Assembly: GCA_964512655.1 (NCBI GenBank)
Contig: CAZEJT010000001.1
Location: forward strand, 1-64,000
Origin: VBOC01 sp964512655
Lineage (GTDB): Bacteria; Bacteroidota; Ignavibacteria; UBA10030; SZUA-254
Direction of reading: 5' to 3'
Length of the DNA: 64,000 nucleotides
Shown here: positions 31,963 through 39,779 of the stretch, one piece after another
Layout of the letters: each line of letters opens with the position of its first letter
Numbering within the stretch: position 1 is the first letter of the stretch
Notes under the pieces: generated by a model
The model's input: the letters and a program-made list of their open reading frames with translations, nothing else
Database searches by the model: none
Told to the model about the DNA's origin: nothing
Position numbers and translations under genes: made by a program

Positions 31963-34133
31963 GCCGCGGTCGGCGAGGGATGCTGCGCGGCCGCCCTGCC
32001 GTCGCGGGCGACGGCCATTTCGAGGAGGGCCAGCAGAAGCGCGAGTCCGATGCAGTGTTTCCACAGCTCGACGCCGTATCTCAACTGAAGGATCGTCGTC
32101 TGAAGCTGATCGGTCCGGTCGATCGACCGGACCGCGGCTGCGGAGATGCCGGCGCGCTTCCAGAATTTGCCGAGATCCTCCCCGGAGATTTTTCTCGTAT
32201 CCGATTCGCGCCGGTCGGTATTCACCCCGAAGACCGTCAGCGTGTCCGCTCCGCCGATTATTTCATAAAAGCCGGGAGTGATGAGCCTTCTGAGGCGGAA
32301 GAGCGTCGCAGTCGACGAGATCCCCTGTGTCTGGACGGCCGAATGGATCAGCTCCCCGGATCCGTCGGGGGAGACAAGCGAGTACGCGCCGCCTTTGAGA
32401 TCGGGGGAGTTCCTCAGGGACACCGCCGGCTCGTCCCCGACCGTGTAGGCGGGGATGGCTTCGCCGAGCGAAGAGAGGTAGATGAGCGACCGGTAGATCA
32501 GCGGAGCGAAGAGGCCCTTGATTGGAAAATCGGACCAGGAGAGATCCGGCGCAACGGCGAACAGGAGGACCCTTCCCCCGCCCGCTCTGTATTCAGAGAG
32601 GAATGCGCCTCCGTCGCTCAACGAGATCAGCGTGCGCCCCTGCCTTCCGGTATGGTGTCTCAGTGCCTTGAGGATCGACGGGGATTCTACCGCGCCCTTC
32701 GTCCTGCCCTGCTCCTCAAACATCGTAGCGAAGAGGGGATGGTCGAGGTCCACGGCGCGGAACGAGAGCGGCGTGCGCGCGTCGTTGGTGGTGAGCCCTT
32801 CGAGGGGTGGAATGCCCAGCGGAGGGAGGAGGACGGAATTATAATGATCACGGTCGATGTCGCTCCCCGGGAAGATGATACAACCCCCGCCCCGCTTTAC
32901 AAAGGCCGCGATCTTATCCGCGTCGGCGGCCGAGAACGAGCGCACGTTGGAGATCACCAGGACGTCGATATCCTTCAGGTTGACGAACGGGAACTTCTGC
33001 GGCGTCGACTCGGACACGTTGACGAGCAGACCGCCACCCTCGCCCGTCCGGCCCGCCTGGACCGCGAGGGAAATGTAACGCACGTCCTGCGCCCCGCCGG
33101 AGACCATTGCCACCCCGATCCGTTCGGGGACCGCCAGCGTGAAATACCGCCGGTTGTCCGGCTCGAGCGCGTCGCTCTCGAGTTCCGCGTAACCCCTGGC
33201 GAACCCCGATTTCTTCGGCGTGACGCTGAACTCTTTCCCCGTCGACTCCCAGGCGCCGGCGGAGATGTTGCCCTGGGCCGCCCTGGCGCCGTCGAGAAAA
33301 ACGCTTGCCACGTAATCGCGCACCGGGACACCACTGAAATTCCTGATCGATGCGTAGACCTTCACAGGTTTGTTCTTTTCAAAGATCTGCGTCCGGACCT
33401 CCACGGAATCGATTCCCAGATTCGGCACGGGCTTCGAGCCGATTTCTACGGTGAAGAGTTTCACCGAGGGATCGAACGTCGAATCCTGAGGCGCCTTCGG
33501 CGCCGCCGCGCCGTCGGAGAAGAGGGTTTGCTGCATGTCGCTGATGAGGTAGACCTCCTTGTTGGCGTTCCTCGAGTCGCGCAGGAGGCTCTCGGAAAGG
33601 CGGATCGCCTCCCCGGCGGAGCGGCGGATCATCGTCGCCCGGGCTTCCCTGATCACCGTCCTGAGAGCGCCGAAATCGTGCGTCGCAGGGCTCACGGACG
33701 CGCGGGGGAGATCCGAGAGTTTGAGGAGATACGCCTCGTCTCCCTCTTTGAGAAGATCGACCAGCTTCCCGGCGGCGTCCTTTGCCTGCTTGAAATACTC
33801 GCCGTGCTCGTCGGCGCCCATCATGCTGAACGAATCATCCAGGATGAATACGATCGTCGAATTGGCATGCGAGCCGAATCCGCCGAACATCGTCCCGTGC
33901 AGCGCCGGCCTGGCGAAGGCGAGGACGATGAACGCGATCAGAAGAGTTCTGATCAGGAGGAGGAGCAGCTGCCGGAGTTTCAGCCTGCGGATCCTCGTTT
34001 GCTGAAGCTCCTTCAGGAACGTCAGCGTGCTGAACTCGATTGTGCGAAGCTTCCGAAGGTTGAGGAGGTGCAGGATGAGGGGTATTGCAGCCGCTGCGAG
34101 TCCGAACAGGACCAGGGGATTAAGAAACACCAT
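31959..34133 (-). CDS. BatA-like membrane-anchored von Willebrand A domain protein
   Basis: 724 residues. The N-terminus is the double-anchor domain of BatA-type proteins (MVFLNPLVLFGLAAAAIPLI, then LRQLLLLLIRTLLIAFIVLA, about 1-72). Then a vWA domain follows with a MIDAS DxSxS at 99-103 (DDSFS), and a middle region (about 340-530) resembling a class I glutamine-amidotransferase fold, often seen in this family. A single hydrophobic helix lies at the end. Most proteins of this type are untested; related Bat proteins are tied to oxygen tolerance. Its stop overlaps the hflX start, so it leads the operon. Confidence 0.85.
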   Translation of the reverse strand: MVFLNPLVLFGLAAAAIPLILHLLNLRKLRTIEFSTLTFLKELQQTRIRRLKLRQLLLLLIRTLLIAFIVLAFARPALHGTMFGGFGSHANSTIVFILDDSFSMMGADEHGEYFKQAKDAAGKLVDLLKEGDEAYLLKLSDLPRASVSPATHDFGALRTVIREARATMIRRSAGEAIRLSESLLRDSRNANKEVYLISDMQQTLFSDGAAAPKAPQDSTFDPSVKLFTVEIGSKPVPNLGIDSVEVRTQIFEKNKPVKVYASIRNFSGVPVRDYVASVFLDGARAAQGNISAGAWESTGKEFSVTPKKSGFARGYAELESDALEPDNRRYFTLAVPERIGVAMVSGGAQDVRYISLAVQAGRTGEGGGLLVNVSESTPQKFPFVNLKDIDVLVISNVRSFSAADADKIAAFVKRGGGCIIFPGSDIDRDHYNSVLLPPLGIPPLEGLTTNDARTPLSFRAVDLDHPLFATMFEEQGRTKGAVESPSILKALRHHTGRQGRTLISLSDGGAFLSEYRAGGGRVLLFAVAPDLSWSDFPIKGLFAPLIYRSLIYLSSLGEAIPAYTVGDEPAVSLRNSPDLKGGAYSLVSPDGSGELIHSAVQTQGISSTATLFRLRRLITPGFYEIIGGADTLTVFGVNTDRRESDTRKISGEDLGKFWKRAGISAAAVRSIDRTDQLQTTILQLRYGVELWKHCIGLALLLALLEMAVARDGRAAAQHPSPTAA

Positions 34134-34234
34134 CCGTTAGATCGATCGGGGAAAAACCATGAGGCCCTTCTTCCAATGAGTCGAAAAATCGCCTCAAAAG
34201 CAATTTCCGGGCCTTTCCGTGCCGCGCTCCGCGC

Positions 34235-34263
34235 TTGCCTATGCCCGACCCATCGTTTATATT
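34235..34263 (+). promoter_or_regulatory. Promoter, TTGCCT-17-TATATT
   Basis: TTGCCT (34235-34240), 17 bases, TATATT (34258-34263). The start of the sugar dehydrogenase gene is 24 bases beyond it. Confidence 0.6.
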
Positions 34264-34287
34264 ATGCTGTCGCACAATGCGGGGTGA

Positions 34288-36567
34288 ATGAAAGCGGCTG
34301 ATCGGTCCCCGGTATCCCGGAAGGGAATCATCGGGGCGCGTACTGAATCTGTGCGGAGGCGGATCCTGCTTGCAGGCCTGGCAGTGTTCCTCTCCCAGAC
34401 GGTCGCGCTCCCGCAGGTGTTCCTCAAAAGTGCGTTCCCCGCTCTCTCGTTCAGCTCGCCCCTGGGACTCTACCCGACGAACGACACAACCAACCGGCTC
34501 TGCGTCCTTGAGCAGGCGGGAGTTATCCGCATCTTCCCGATCGATTCGACGGCGTCGTCAACGAAAACGTTTCTCGACATTCACTCCAACGTGATCAGCG
34601 GCGGAGAACTCGGCCTCCTCGGGCTCGCTTTCCATCCTCACTTCGCGTCGAACGGGTATTTCTACGTCGATTACACGCGGAACAGCCCGCTTCGAACCGT
34701 GATTTCCCGCTTCCGGGTGAGCGCCTCCAATCCCGATTCCGCCGATCCATCGAGCGAGTATATCATTCTCCAGCAGCCGCAGCCCTACACCAATCATAAC
34801 GGCGGCCAGCTCGCGTTCGGCCCCGACGGCTATCTCTACATCGCGTTCGGAGACGGCGGGAGCGGGGGGGACCCTCAAGGAAACGGCCAGAGCACCTCGA
34901 CGCTGCTCGGCAAGCTTCTTCGCATTAACATCGATTCTGCGGCCGGGGCGCAGCACTATGCCATACCTCCTGACAACCCGTTCTACGGGGACACGTCGAA
35001 GAAACGGGAGATCTACTCGTACGGGTTGCGGAACCCGTGGAGATTCAGCTTCGACGGCCGGACAATCTGGTGCGGCGACGTGGGACAGGATCAGTGGGAG
35101 GAGATTGACACCATTGTGAGCGGAGGGAACTACGGCTGGAACATCATGGAGGGATTCCACTGCTACAGCCCCTCGACCGGATGCAACCAGAGCGGTCTCA
35201 TCCTCCCGATCTGGAATTATCACCACGACAGCGGACGCTGCTCCATCACAGGGGGCTTCGTGTACAGGGGGTCGGCGGCTCCGTCGCTCACCGGAAAGTA
35301 TCTCTATGCCGATTATTGCTCGGGCGAGATCTGGGATCTGCAGCCCGTTCCCTCGTCTCCTCCCGTCAATAAGCATCTTCTCGGGGCGGGAACGGCGATC
35401 TCCTCCTTCGGCGCGGACAGGAACGGAGAGATCTATGTCTGTGAGTATTCCGCGGGAAAAATCTACAAGATCTGGGGAAGTCCCCCGGGACCCTTCACGC
35501 TCCTCTCGCCTTCCGACGGCGCCGTGGCGCAGCCCAAAATCGAGCAGTGCCTCTGGACCGCTTCGGCCGGGGCCGTAAAGTACCGGTTTCAGGTGGCAGT
35601 CGATTCGGCGTTCGCATCGCTCGTCGTGGACGACAGCACGGTGACCGACACGGCCCATGAAGCGGGCCCGCTCCCCGACTCGACCCTTCTCTTCTGGAGA
35701 GTGCGCGCGATAAACGGGGCTGGCGGCACGCCGTACACGCCCTTCCGGAGATTCACGACTGCGCCAGCATCCGTACTCTATCATCTTTACGCGGGATGGA
35801 ATATGATTTCGGTTCCGGTCGACCCGCCGGACAGGAGACGGACGGTTCTCTTTCCATCTTCGGCGTCGAGGGCTTTCGTGTATGATCCAAGAGTCGGATA
35901 CTCGACGGGGGATACTGTCCCCGTAGGCCCAGGTTTCTGGTTGAAGTTCCCGGATTCCGCCACCATGGGATTAGCAGGGGTACCCCGATACACAGATACA
36001 GTCGCCGTTGTCACCGGGTGGAACATGATCGGATCGATCGCGCAATCGCTTCCCGCGGTCCAGATCACATCGGTCCCCGGGGGTATGGTAACGTCGCCGT
36101 TCTTCGGATACGCGGGGAGCTACTTCGCAAGTTCCACCGTCGAGCCCGGGAAAGGATACTGGGTGCGCGTGAACCAGCCCGGCTCGTTGATTCTGGCATC
36201 CTCGTTCGGAGCGGGTTCATCCCCGATCCGGATCGAGCCCATCTCTGAACTCCCTCCTCCGCCGCCGGATGAGCGCGGAGCGGGGTTGAAAGGGCGGGTG
36301 CCCGGGGTATTCACTCTCGCCCAGAACTATCCGAATCCGTTCAATCCGTCGACCTCGATCTCCTACGGGATTCCGCGAAGCGCTCATGTGAGGCTCCAGG
36401 TCTTTGATCTCCTTGGCCGGCTCATCGGAACGATCGTCGACCAGGAACGGGCGCCGGGAACCTACTCGGCTGATTGGGATGCCCGCGAAGCGTCGAGCGG
36501 CGTATACTATTACAGACTTACCGCGGGAGGATTTGTGGAGACGAAGAAAGCCCTTCTCCTCAGATGA
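34288..36567 (+). CDS. PQQ-type glucose/sorbosone dehydrogenase-like protein with T9SS sorting domain
   Basis: 759 residues. An N-terminal signal (hydrophobic RRILLAGLAVFLSQTVALPQ, about 25-44) is followed by a six-bladed propeller of the soluble sugar dehydrogenase/HHIP type (about 55-390; NHNGGQLAFGPDGYLYIAFG, GLRNPWRFSFD, GNYGWNIMEG). An Fn3-like domain follows near 400-500, then an all-beta stretch (YHLYAGWNMISVPV). Residues 675-759 are a type A T9SS sorting domain (QNYPNPFNPSTSISYGI, VFDLLGRLIG, GVYYYRL). It should be exported to the surface and may oxidise sugars with PQQ; the cofactor is inferred from the family only. Confidence 0.88.
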   Translation: MKAADRSPVSRKGIIGARTESVRRRILLAGLAVFLSQTVALPQVFLKSAFPALSFSSPLGLYPTNDTTNRLCVLEQAGVIRIFPIDSTASSTKTFLDIHSNVISGGELGLLGLAFHPHFASNGYFYVDYTRNSPLRTVISRFRVSASNPDSADPSSEYIILQQPQPYTNHNGGQLAFGPDGYLYIAFGDGGSGGDPQGNGQSTSTLLGKLLRINIDSAAGAQHYAIPPDNPFYGDTSKKREIYSYGLRNPWRFSFDGRTIWCGDVGQDQWEEIDTIVSGGNYGWNIMEGFHCYSPSTGCNQSGLILPIWNYHHDSGRCSITGGFVYRGSAAPSLTGKYLYADYCSGEIWDLQPVPSSPPVNKHLLGAGTAISSFGADRNGEIYVCEYSAGKIYKIWGSPPGPFTLLSPSDGAVAQPKIEQCLWTASAGAVKYRFQVAVDSAFASLVVDDSTVTDTAHEAGPLPDSTLLFWRVRAINGAGGTPYTPFRRFTTAPASVLYHLYAGWNMISVPVDPPDRRRTVLFPSSASRAFVYDPRVGYSTGDTVPVGPGFWLKFPDSATMGLAGVPRYTDTVAVVTGWNMIGSIAQSLPAVQITSVPGGMVTSPFFGYAGSYFASSTVEPGKGYWVRVNQPGSLILASSFGAGSSPIRIEPISELPPPPPDERGAGLKGRVPGVFTLAQNYPNPFNPSTSISYGIPRSAHVRLQVFDLLGRLIGTIVDQERAPGTYSADWDAREASSGVYYYRLTAGGFVETKKALLLR

Positions 36568-36614
36568 AGCTCCCCCGGATAGTACCCGAACCACACACCA
36601 GCAAGAGGTGCCTT

Positions 36615-37145
36615 GTGATAACCCGTCTATCAAGATGCGTTGCTCTCTTCGCGCTACTCTCGTTTGCGTCCCGGTCTGTGCCCGCTCAGACAAAAAGCGG
36701 CAAAGCGGACCGGCACGCAGCGAATCATGAAACACAGGAAGCGGTCAGCATCCACCAGGAGGTCGATTTCAAGGCAAGCCCCGAGCGCCTCTACGATGCC
36801 CTGCTCGATTCGAAGCAGTTCTCCGAATTCACGGCGCAATCGAAGGAGTTTTCCGCCGGTTCCGCGAAGATAGACAGGGCCGAAGGAGGCGCTTTCACTC
36901 TCTTCGACGGATATATCACCGGCCGAACCATTGAACTGGTTCCGAATCAGCGGATCGTGCAGGCATGGCATGACAAAGAGTGGCCCGCGGGCGTCTATTC
37001 GATCGTGAAGTTCGAATTCAAGCGGCAGGGCTCGGGGACGCACCTGGTATTCGACCATACCGCCTTCCCTCCCCGGGCGCGCGATCATCTCGCGGCAGGG
37101 TGGAAGCTCCATTACTGGGACCCCATCTCAGCATACCTTCGCTAG
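36615..37145 (+). CDS. SRPBCC/AHSA1-like lipid-cavity protein with signal peptide
   Basis: The GTG at 36615 is preferred because AAGAGGTG precedes it and it opens a signal peptide (VITRLSRCVALFALLSFASR, cleaved near PAQ). The frame is open further upstream, where an ATG at 36564 overlaps the previous stop, so the start is uncertain. The remaining domain is of the AHSA1/START superfamily (HQEVDFKASPERLYDALLDS at the first strand and helix, then a cavity-lining beta sheet and a C-terminal helix). Such domains bind hydrophobic ligands. It would be an exported ligand-binding protein of unknown role. Confidence 0.7.
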   Translation: MITRLSRCVALFALLSFASRSVPAQTKSGKADRHAANHETQEAVSIHQEVDFKASPERLYDALLDSKQFSEFTAQSKEFSAGSAKIDRAEGGAFTLFDGYITGRTIELVPNQRIVQAWHDKEWPAGVYSIVKFEFKRQGSGTHLVFDHTAFPPRARDHLAAGWKLHYWDPISAYLR

Positions 37146-37155
37146 GAGCCGGGGG

Positions 37156-38658
37156 GTGAGGGAGGCACATCCCCGACTCTTCACCATGGTGAGAGCGCTC
37201 TTCCTGCTCTCAATTCCATTCTGCGCGTTTTCTCAAACCCTCGAGAAACAGGAAGCGGAGAAATTCGTCCGCGATCTTGTATGGCGCAGGGACTCGCTGG
37301 CGTACTGGTTCGACCAATCGGGCGTCAGGACGGCCCGCCGTCTTGGGATCGAATACGAAGGAGTCGAATATAAGAACCTGATCGGGTACGATATCGACGA
37401 CAGTGTCAGGGCAATGGTGCGAACCAGGGGGCTGGGGCACTCGATGACGATCGACAGCCTTGATGACGGCTGTGCCCTCGTCACAATTTCGTATGACGGC
37501 CTGCAGGGCAGTTGGCGGTTCTATTTCAAGGGGAACCGCTGCATGTCTCCTCTCGACTATCTGACGCGGGGATGGAAAACATTCGAGTCCGACCATTTCA
37601 GATTTGTCGTGAGCGATTCGAGCCTCTTCAATCCGTACTGCAGCGGGGAGCTTGAGGCATTTGTTCACCGGATGGCGGAAATGCTCTCCTTTCGGGAGGA
37701 GGAGATGCGCACCCTGAAGAGGGAGAAGATCTACTATTACCTCTGCAGGGACGAGGATGAAATAGAAAAACTGACGGGTTTCCGCACAAGAGGAATCTGC
37801 AACCTTGCCTACGACGCAGTGGCCTCGGTATTTCCCGCTCACCTCCATGAGCTGACCCACCTTCTTGTGAATTTCAAGCTGCGATCTCTGCCGCTTTTCA
37901 CACACCCGTTCCTGCAAGAGGGCCTGGCTGTTGCATTCGGCGGAAGAGGCGGCATGGCGCCCGGTGTTCTGAAATCCATGGGAAGGTTTCTCTACGCTTC
38001 GGGACTCGCCGATCTGCCGGCTCTTCTTAACAAGGGAGAATTCGAGCAGCTAGACGCCTCCATCAGCTACCCCGCCTCGGGCCTATACAATATGTTCCTC
38101 ATCGAGACGAGAGGGATGCAATCCTATCTGGCGCTGTACAGGAGACACAGCGGGGCAGCCGGGGATCGGGCAGCGGTTCAGATCGATCCGGATGAGCTGG
38201 CGAGCGACCCGGCCTGGAAGCTCTATTTGAAGAAATCCACGAAGGCCGAAGTCATTCTGCTCGAAGATCAGACGAACCACGCCCGGTCTCTCTACGCAGA
38301 TACTTCCGCCAGCGTCTCTGAAGACACGAACGGATACCACTTTCTCCTCAGAGATTTTCTTCTATTGCCGCCGCGGGGCTCTCTCCGCGGTTTGAGGAGC
38401 AAGAAGTTCGAAGAGTATTTCCCCGGAAGAGAATACAGAGGCGAGAAGTATCTGGTTCGGGCAAAGCAGGATGAAATCTCCGTGTACAATCTCCTGACGG
38501 ACGACCTTATCGCGTCATATGCCGCCGCATTTGCCATGCCGCCCGCCAGGGTCAGGCTGGTTGAGGGCAAATACGCGTTCAGCATCTGGAAAGGGGTGTT
38601 CGAGGAGCCGTTGGGCCCGCTGCTCGGGGAACCGAACATCAAAAGCGACCGGCATTGA
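37156..38658 (+). CDS. Secreted probable zinc metallopeptidase with HExxH motif
   Basis: 500 residues from GTG 37156, behind AGGAG; an ATG 30 bases later is an equally possible start. Both open a signal peptide (MVRALFLLSIPFCAFS, then Q). A putative gluzincin-like motif H231-E-L-T-H235 is followed 20 residues later by Glu255 (FLQEGLAVAFGG), the arrangement of MA-clan proteases with zinc held by His, His and Glu. The N-terminal 220 residues and the C-terminal part (about 300-500) match no family I know. Substrate is unknown; extracellular or periplasmic peptidase is inferred from the motif. Confidence 0.62.
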   Translation: MREAHPRLFTMVRALFLLSIPFCAFSQTLEKQEAEKFVRDLVWRRDSLAYWFDQSGVRTARRLGIEYEGVEYKNLIGYDIDDSVRAMVRTRGLGHSMTIDSLDDGCALVTISYDGLQGSWRFYFKGNRCMSPLDYLTRGWKTFESDHFRFVVSDSSLFNPYCSGELEAFVHRMAEMLSFREEEMRTLKREKIYYYLCRDEDEIEKLTGFRTRGICNLAYDAVASVFPAHLHELTHLLVNFKLRSLPLFTHPFLQEGLAVAFGGRGGMAPGVLKSMGRFLYASGLADLPALLNKGEFEQLDASISYPASGLYNMFLIETRGMQSYLALYRRHSGAAGDRAAVQIDPDELASDPAWKLYLKKSTKAEVILLEDQTNHARSLYADTSASVSEDTNGYHFLLRDFLLLPPRGSLRGLRSKKFEEYFPGREYRGEKYLVRAKQDEISVYNLLTDDLIASYAAAFAMPPARVRLVEGKYAFSIWKGVFEEPLGPLLGEPNIKSDRH

Positions 38659-38693
38659 ACTTCCCCGGCGTCCGTTGTGGACATTCGGTCTGC

Positions 38694-38755
38694 GCCGGCT
38701 AAAGCCGTCGCCTACAGCCGTCGCCTACAGCCGGCGCCTAGAGCCGGCGGCGAGG
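38694..38755 (+). repeat. Type I repeat with a 13-base tandem expansion
   Basis: GCCGGCT (38694-38700) leads into four 13-base units (38704-38716, 38717-38729, 38730-38742 and a decayed 38743-38755). The first two are identical, GCCGTCGCCTACA. The unit is the tail of a type I element repeated. Confidence 0.8.
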
Positions 38756-38770
38756 GCCAGCGGCAACTCA

Positions 38771-38799
38771 TTGCACCTCCACGCTTAATTCTTTATATT
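38771..38799 (+). promoter_or_regulatory. Promoter for tRNA-Pro, TTGCAC-17-TATATT
   Basis: TTGCAC (38771-38776), 17 bases, TATATT (38794-38799). The mature tRNA starts 16 bases beyond the -10 box. Confidence 0.7.
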
Positions 38800-38815
38800 T
38801 CGACACCGAGCCAAT

Positions 38816-38890
38816 CGGGATGTAGCGCAGCCTGGCTAGCGCGCCTGCCTTGGGCGCAGGAGGTCGCGAGTTCGAATCTCGCCATCCCGA
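38816..38890 (+). tRNA. tRNA-Pro (anticodon UGG)
   Basis: A 75-base cloverleaf. Acceptor arms CGGGATG (38816-38822) and CATCCCG (38883-38889) pair fully, with discriminator A. The anticodon arm CCTGC/GCAGG holds loop CTTGGGC, giving UGG. The T arm GCGAG/CTCGC holds TTCGAAT. The D arm is GCGC/GCGC. CCA is not encoded, so it must be added by the CCA-adding enzyme of this genome (one lies at 2449-3864). Confidence 0.97.
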
Positions 38891-38960
38891 CGAACGGGCC
38901 GTGGCGCCTCCGGCGCCGTGATCCCGACCGTTAGATCTTACCTAATTACCACCCTTTCGC

Positions 38961-39779
38961 ATGGCAAAGGAAAAAGATTACGTCCTCGGGACGCATGACG
39001 AGGAGATCGAGCGTCTCGGATTGCAGAACCGTGTGTGGAAACCGAGGGTGCTTGACGCCTGGAGACGGGCCGGTTTTACCGCCGGCCAGACGATCCTTGA
39101 CATCGGCTGCGGCCCCGGATATGCCTCGATGGACCTTGCGGAAATCGTTGGACCAGAAGGTAAGGTCATTGCAATTGACAGGTCGAGGCGGTTTCTTGAC
39201 GCACTGGAGCGTTCGCGGACTGAACGCCGCCTGAAGAACATTCAACCGGTTGAACTCGATCTCGATGAGGGGGAATTGCCCCTCGTGGAGGCGGATGCGG
39301 CGTGGTCGCGATGGATTTTTCTTTTTGTGAAGCACCCGCGCGAACTTCTCGCGCGGGTCTGTTCCCGCGTGAAACCCGGTGGAACGCTTGTCATACACGA
39401 ATACTTTGATTACTCCACGTGGCGGCTTGCGCCCCGGTCGCCCGAGCTTGAGGAATTCGTCGGTCTGGTGATGAAAAGCTGGAGGGCCAGCGGCGGAGAG
39501 CCAGACATCGGCCTCGAATTGCCCAACTGGCTCCAGCAGGAAGGATTCGAGCTGAAAGAATTGCGGCCGATCATCGAAGTCGTGCCGCGCTCCAACTATG
39601 TCTGGGAGTGGCCGAGGGCATACATTGACGTCGGGCTCGACCGGCTCGGTGAGCTCGGCTGGATCACCGAAGCGCGCGCAAAAGAAATCTCGGAAGCATG
39701 GCGCAGGAGCGAGGCGGCGCCGCACACGCTCGTGATCACCCCCGGAGTTCTGGAGATCATCGCAGTCCGTCCGCTTTAA
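38961..39779 (+). CDS. Class I SAM-dependent methyltransferase (UbiE-like)
   Basis: 272 residues from ATG 38961. AdoMet motif I is TILDIGCGPGYASMDL (about 45-60), followed by an acidic VIAIDRS near 73-79 and a later LKPGGTL-type motif (VKPGGTLVIHE). The mark of UbiE/Methyltransf_11 is clear; substrate is unknown. The last 23 bases run opposite the 3' end of the phosphatase gene on the minus strand, a convergent overlap of the two coding regions. Confidence 0.85.
   Translation: MAKEKDYVLGTHDEEIERLGLQNRVWKPRVLDAWRRAGFTAGQTILDIGCGPGYASMDLAEIVGPEGKVIAIDRSRRFLDALERSRTERRLKNIQPVELDLDEGELPLVEADAAWSRWIFLFVKHPRELLARVCSRVKPGGTLVIHEYFDYSTWRLAPRSPELEEFVGLVMKSWRASGGEPDIGLELPNWLQQEGFELKELRPIIEVVPRSNYVWEWPRAYIDVGLDRLGELGWITEARAKEISEAWRRSEAAPHTLVITPGVLEIIAVRPL

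Noticed and set aside
31908..34301. A 797-residue plus-strand frame opposite the BatA-like gene
   Set aside because: No recognisable domain; the minus-strand gene has membrane anchors and a vWA domain.
38891..38935. Terminator after tRNA-Pro (hairpin GGCGCC TCC GGCGCC)
   Set aside because: There is no T run after the stem, so it is not a convincing intrinsic terminator.
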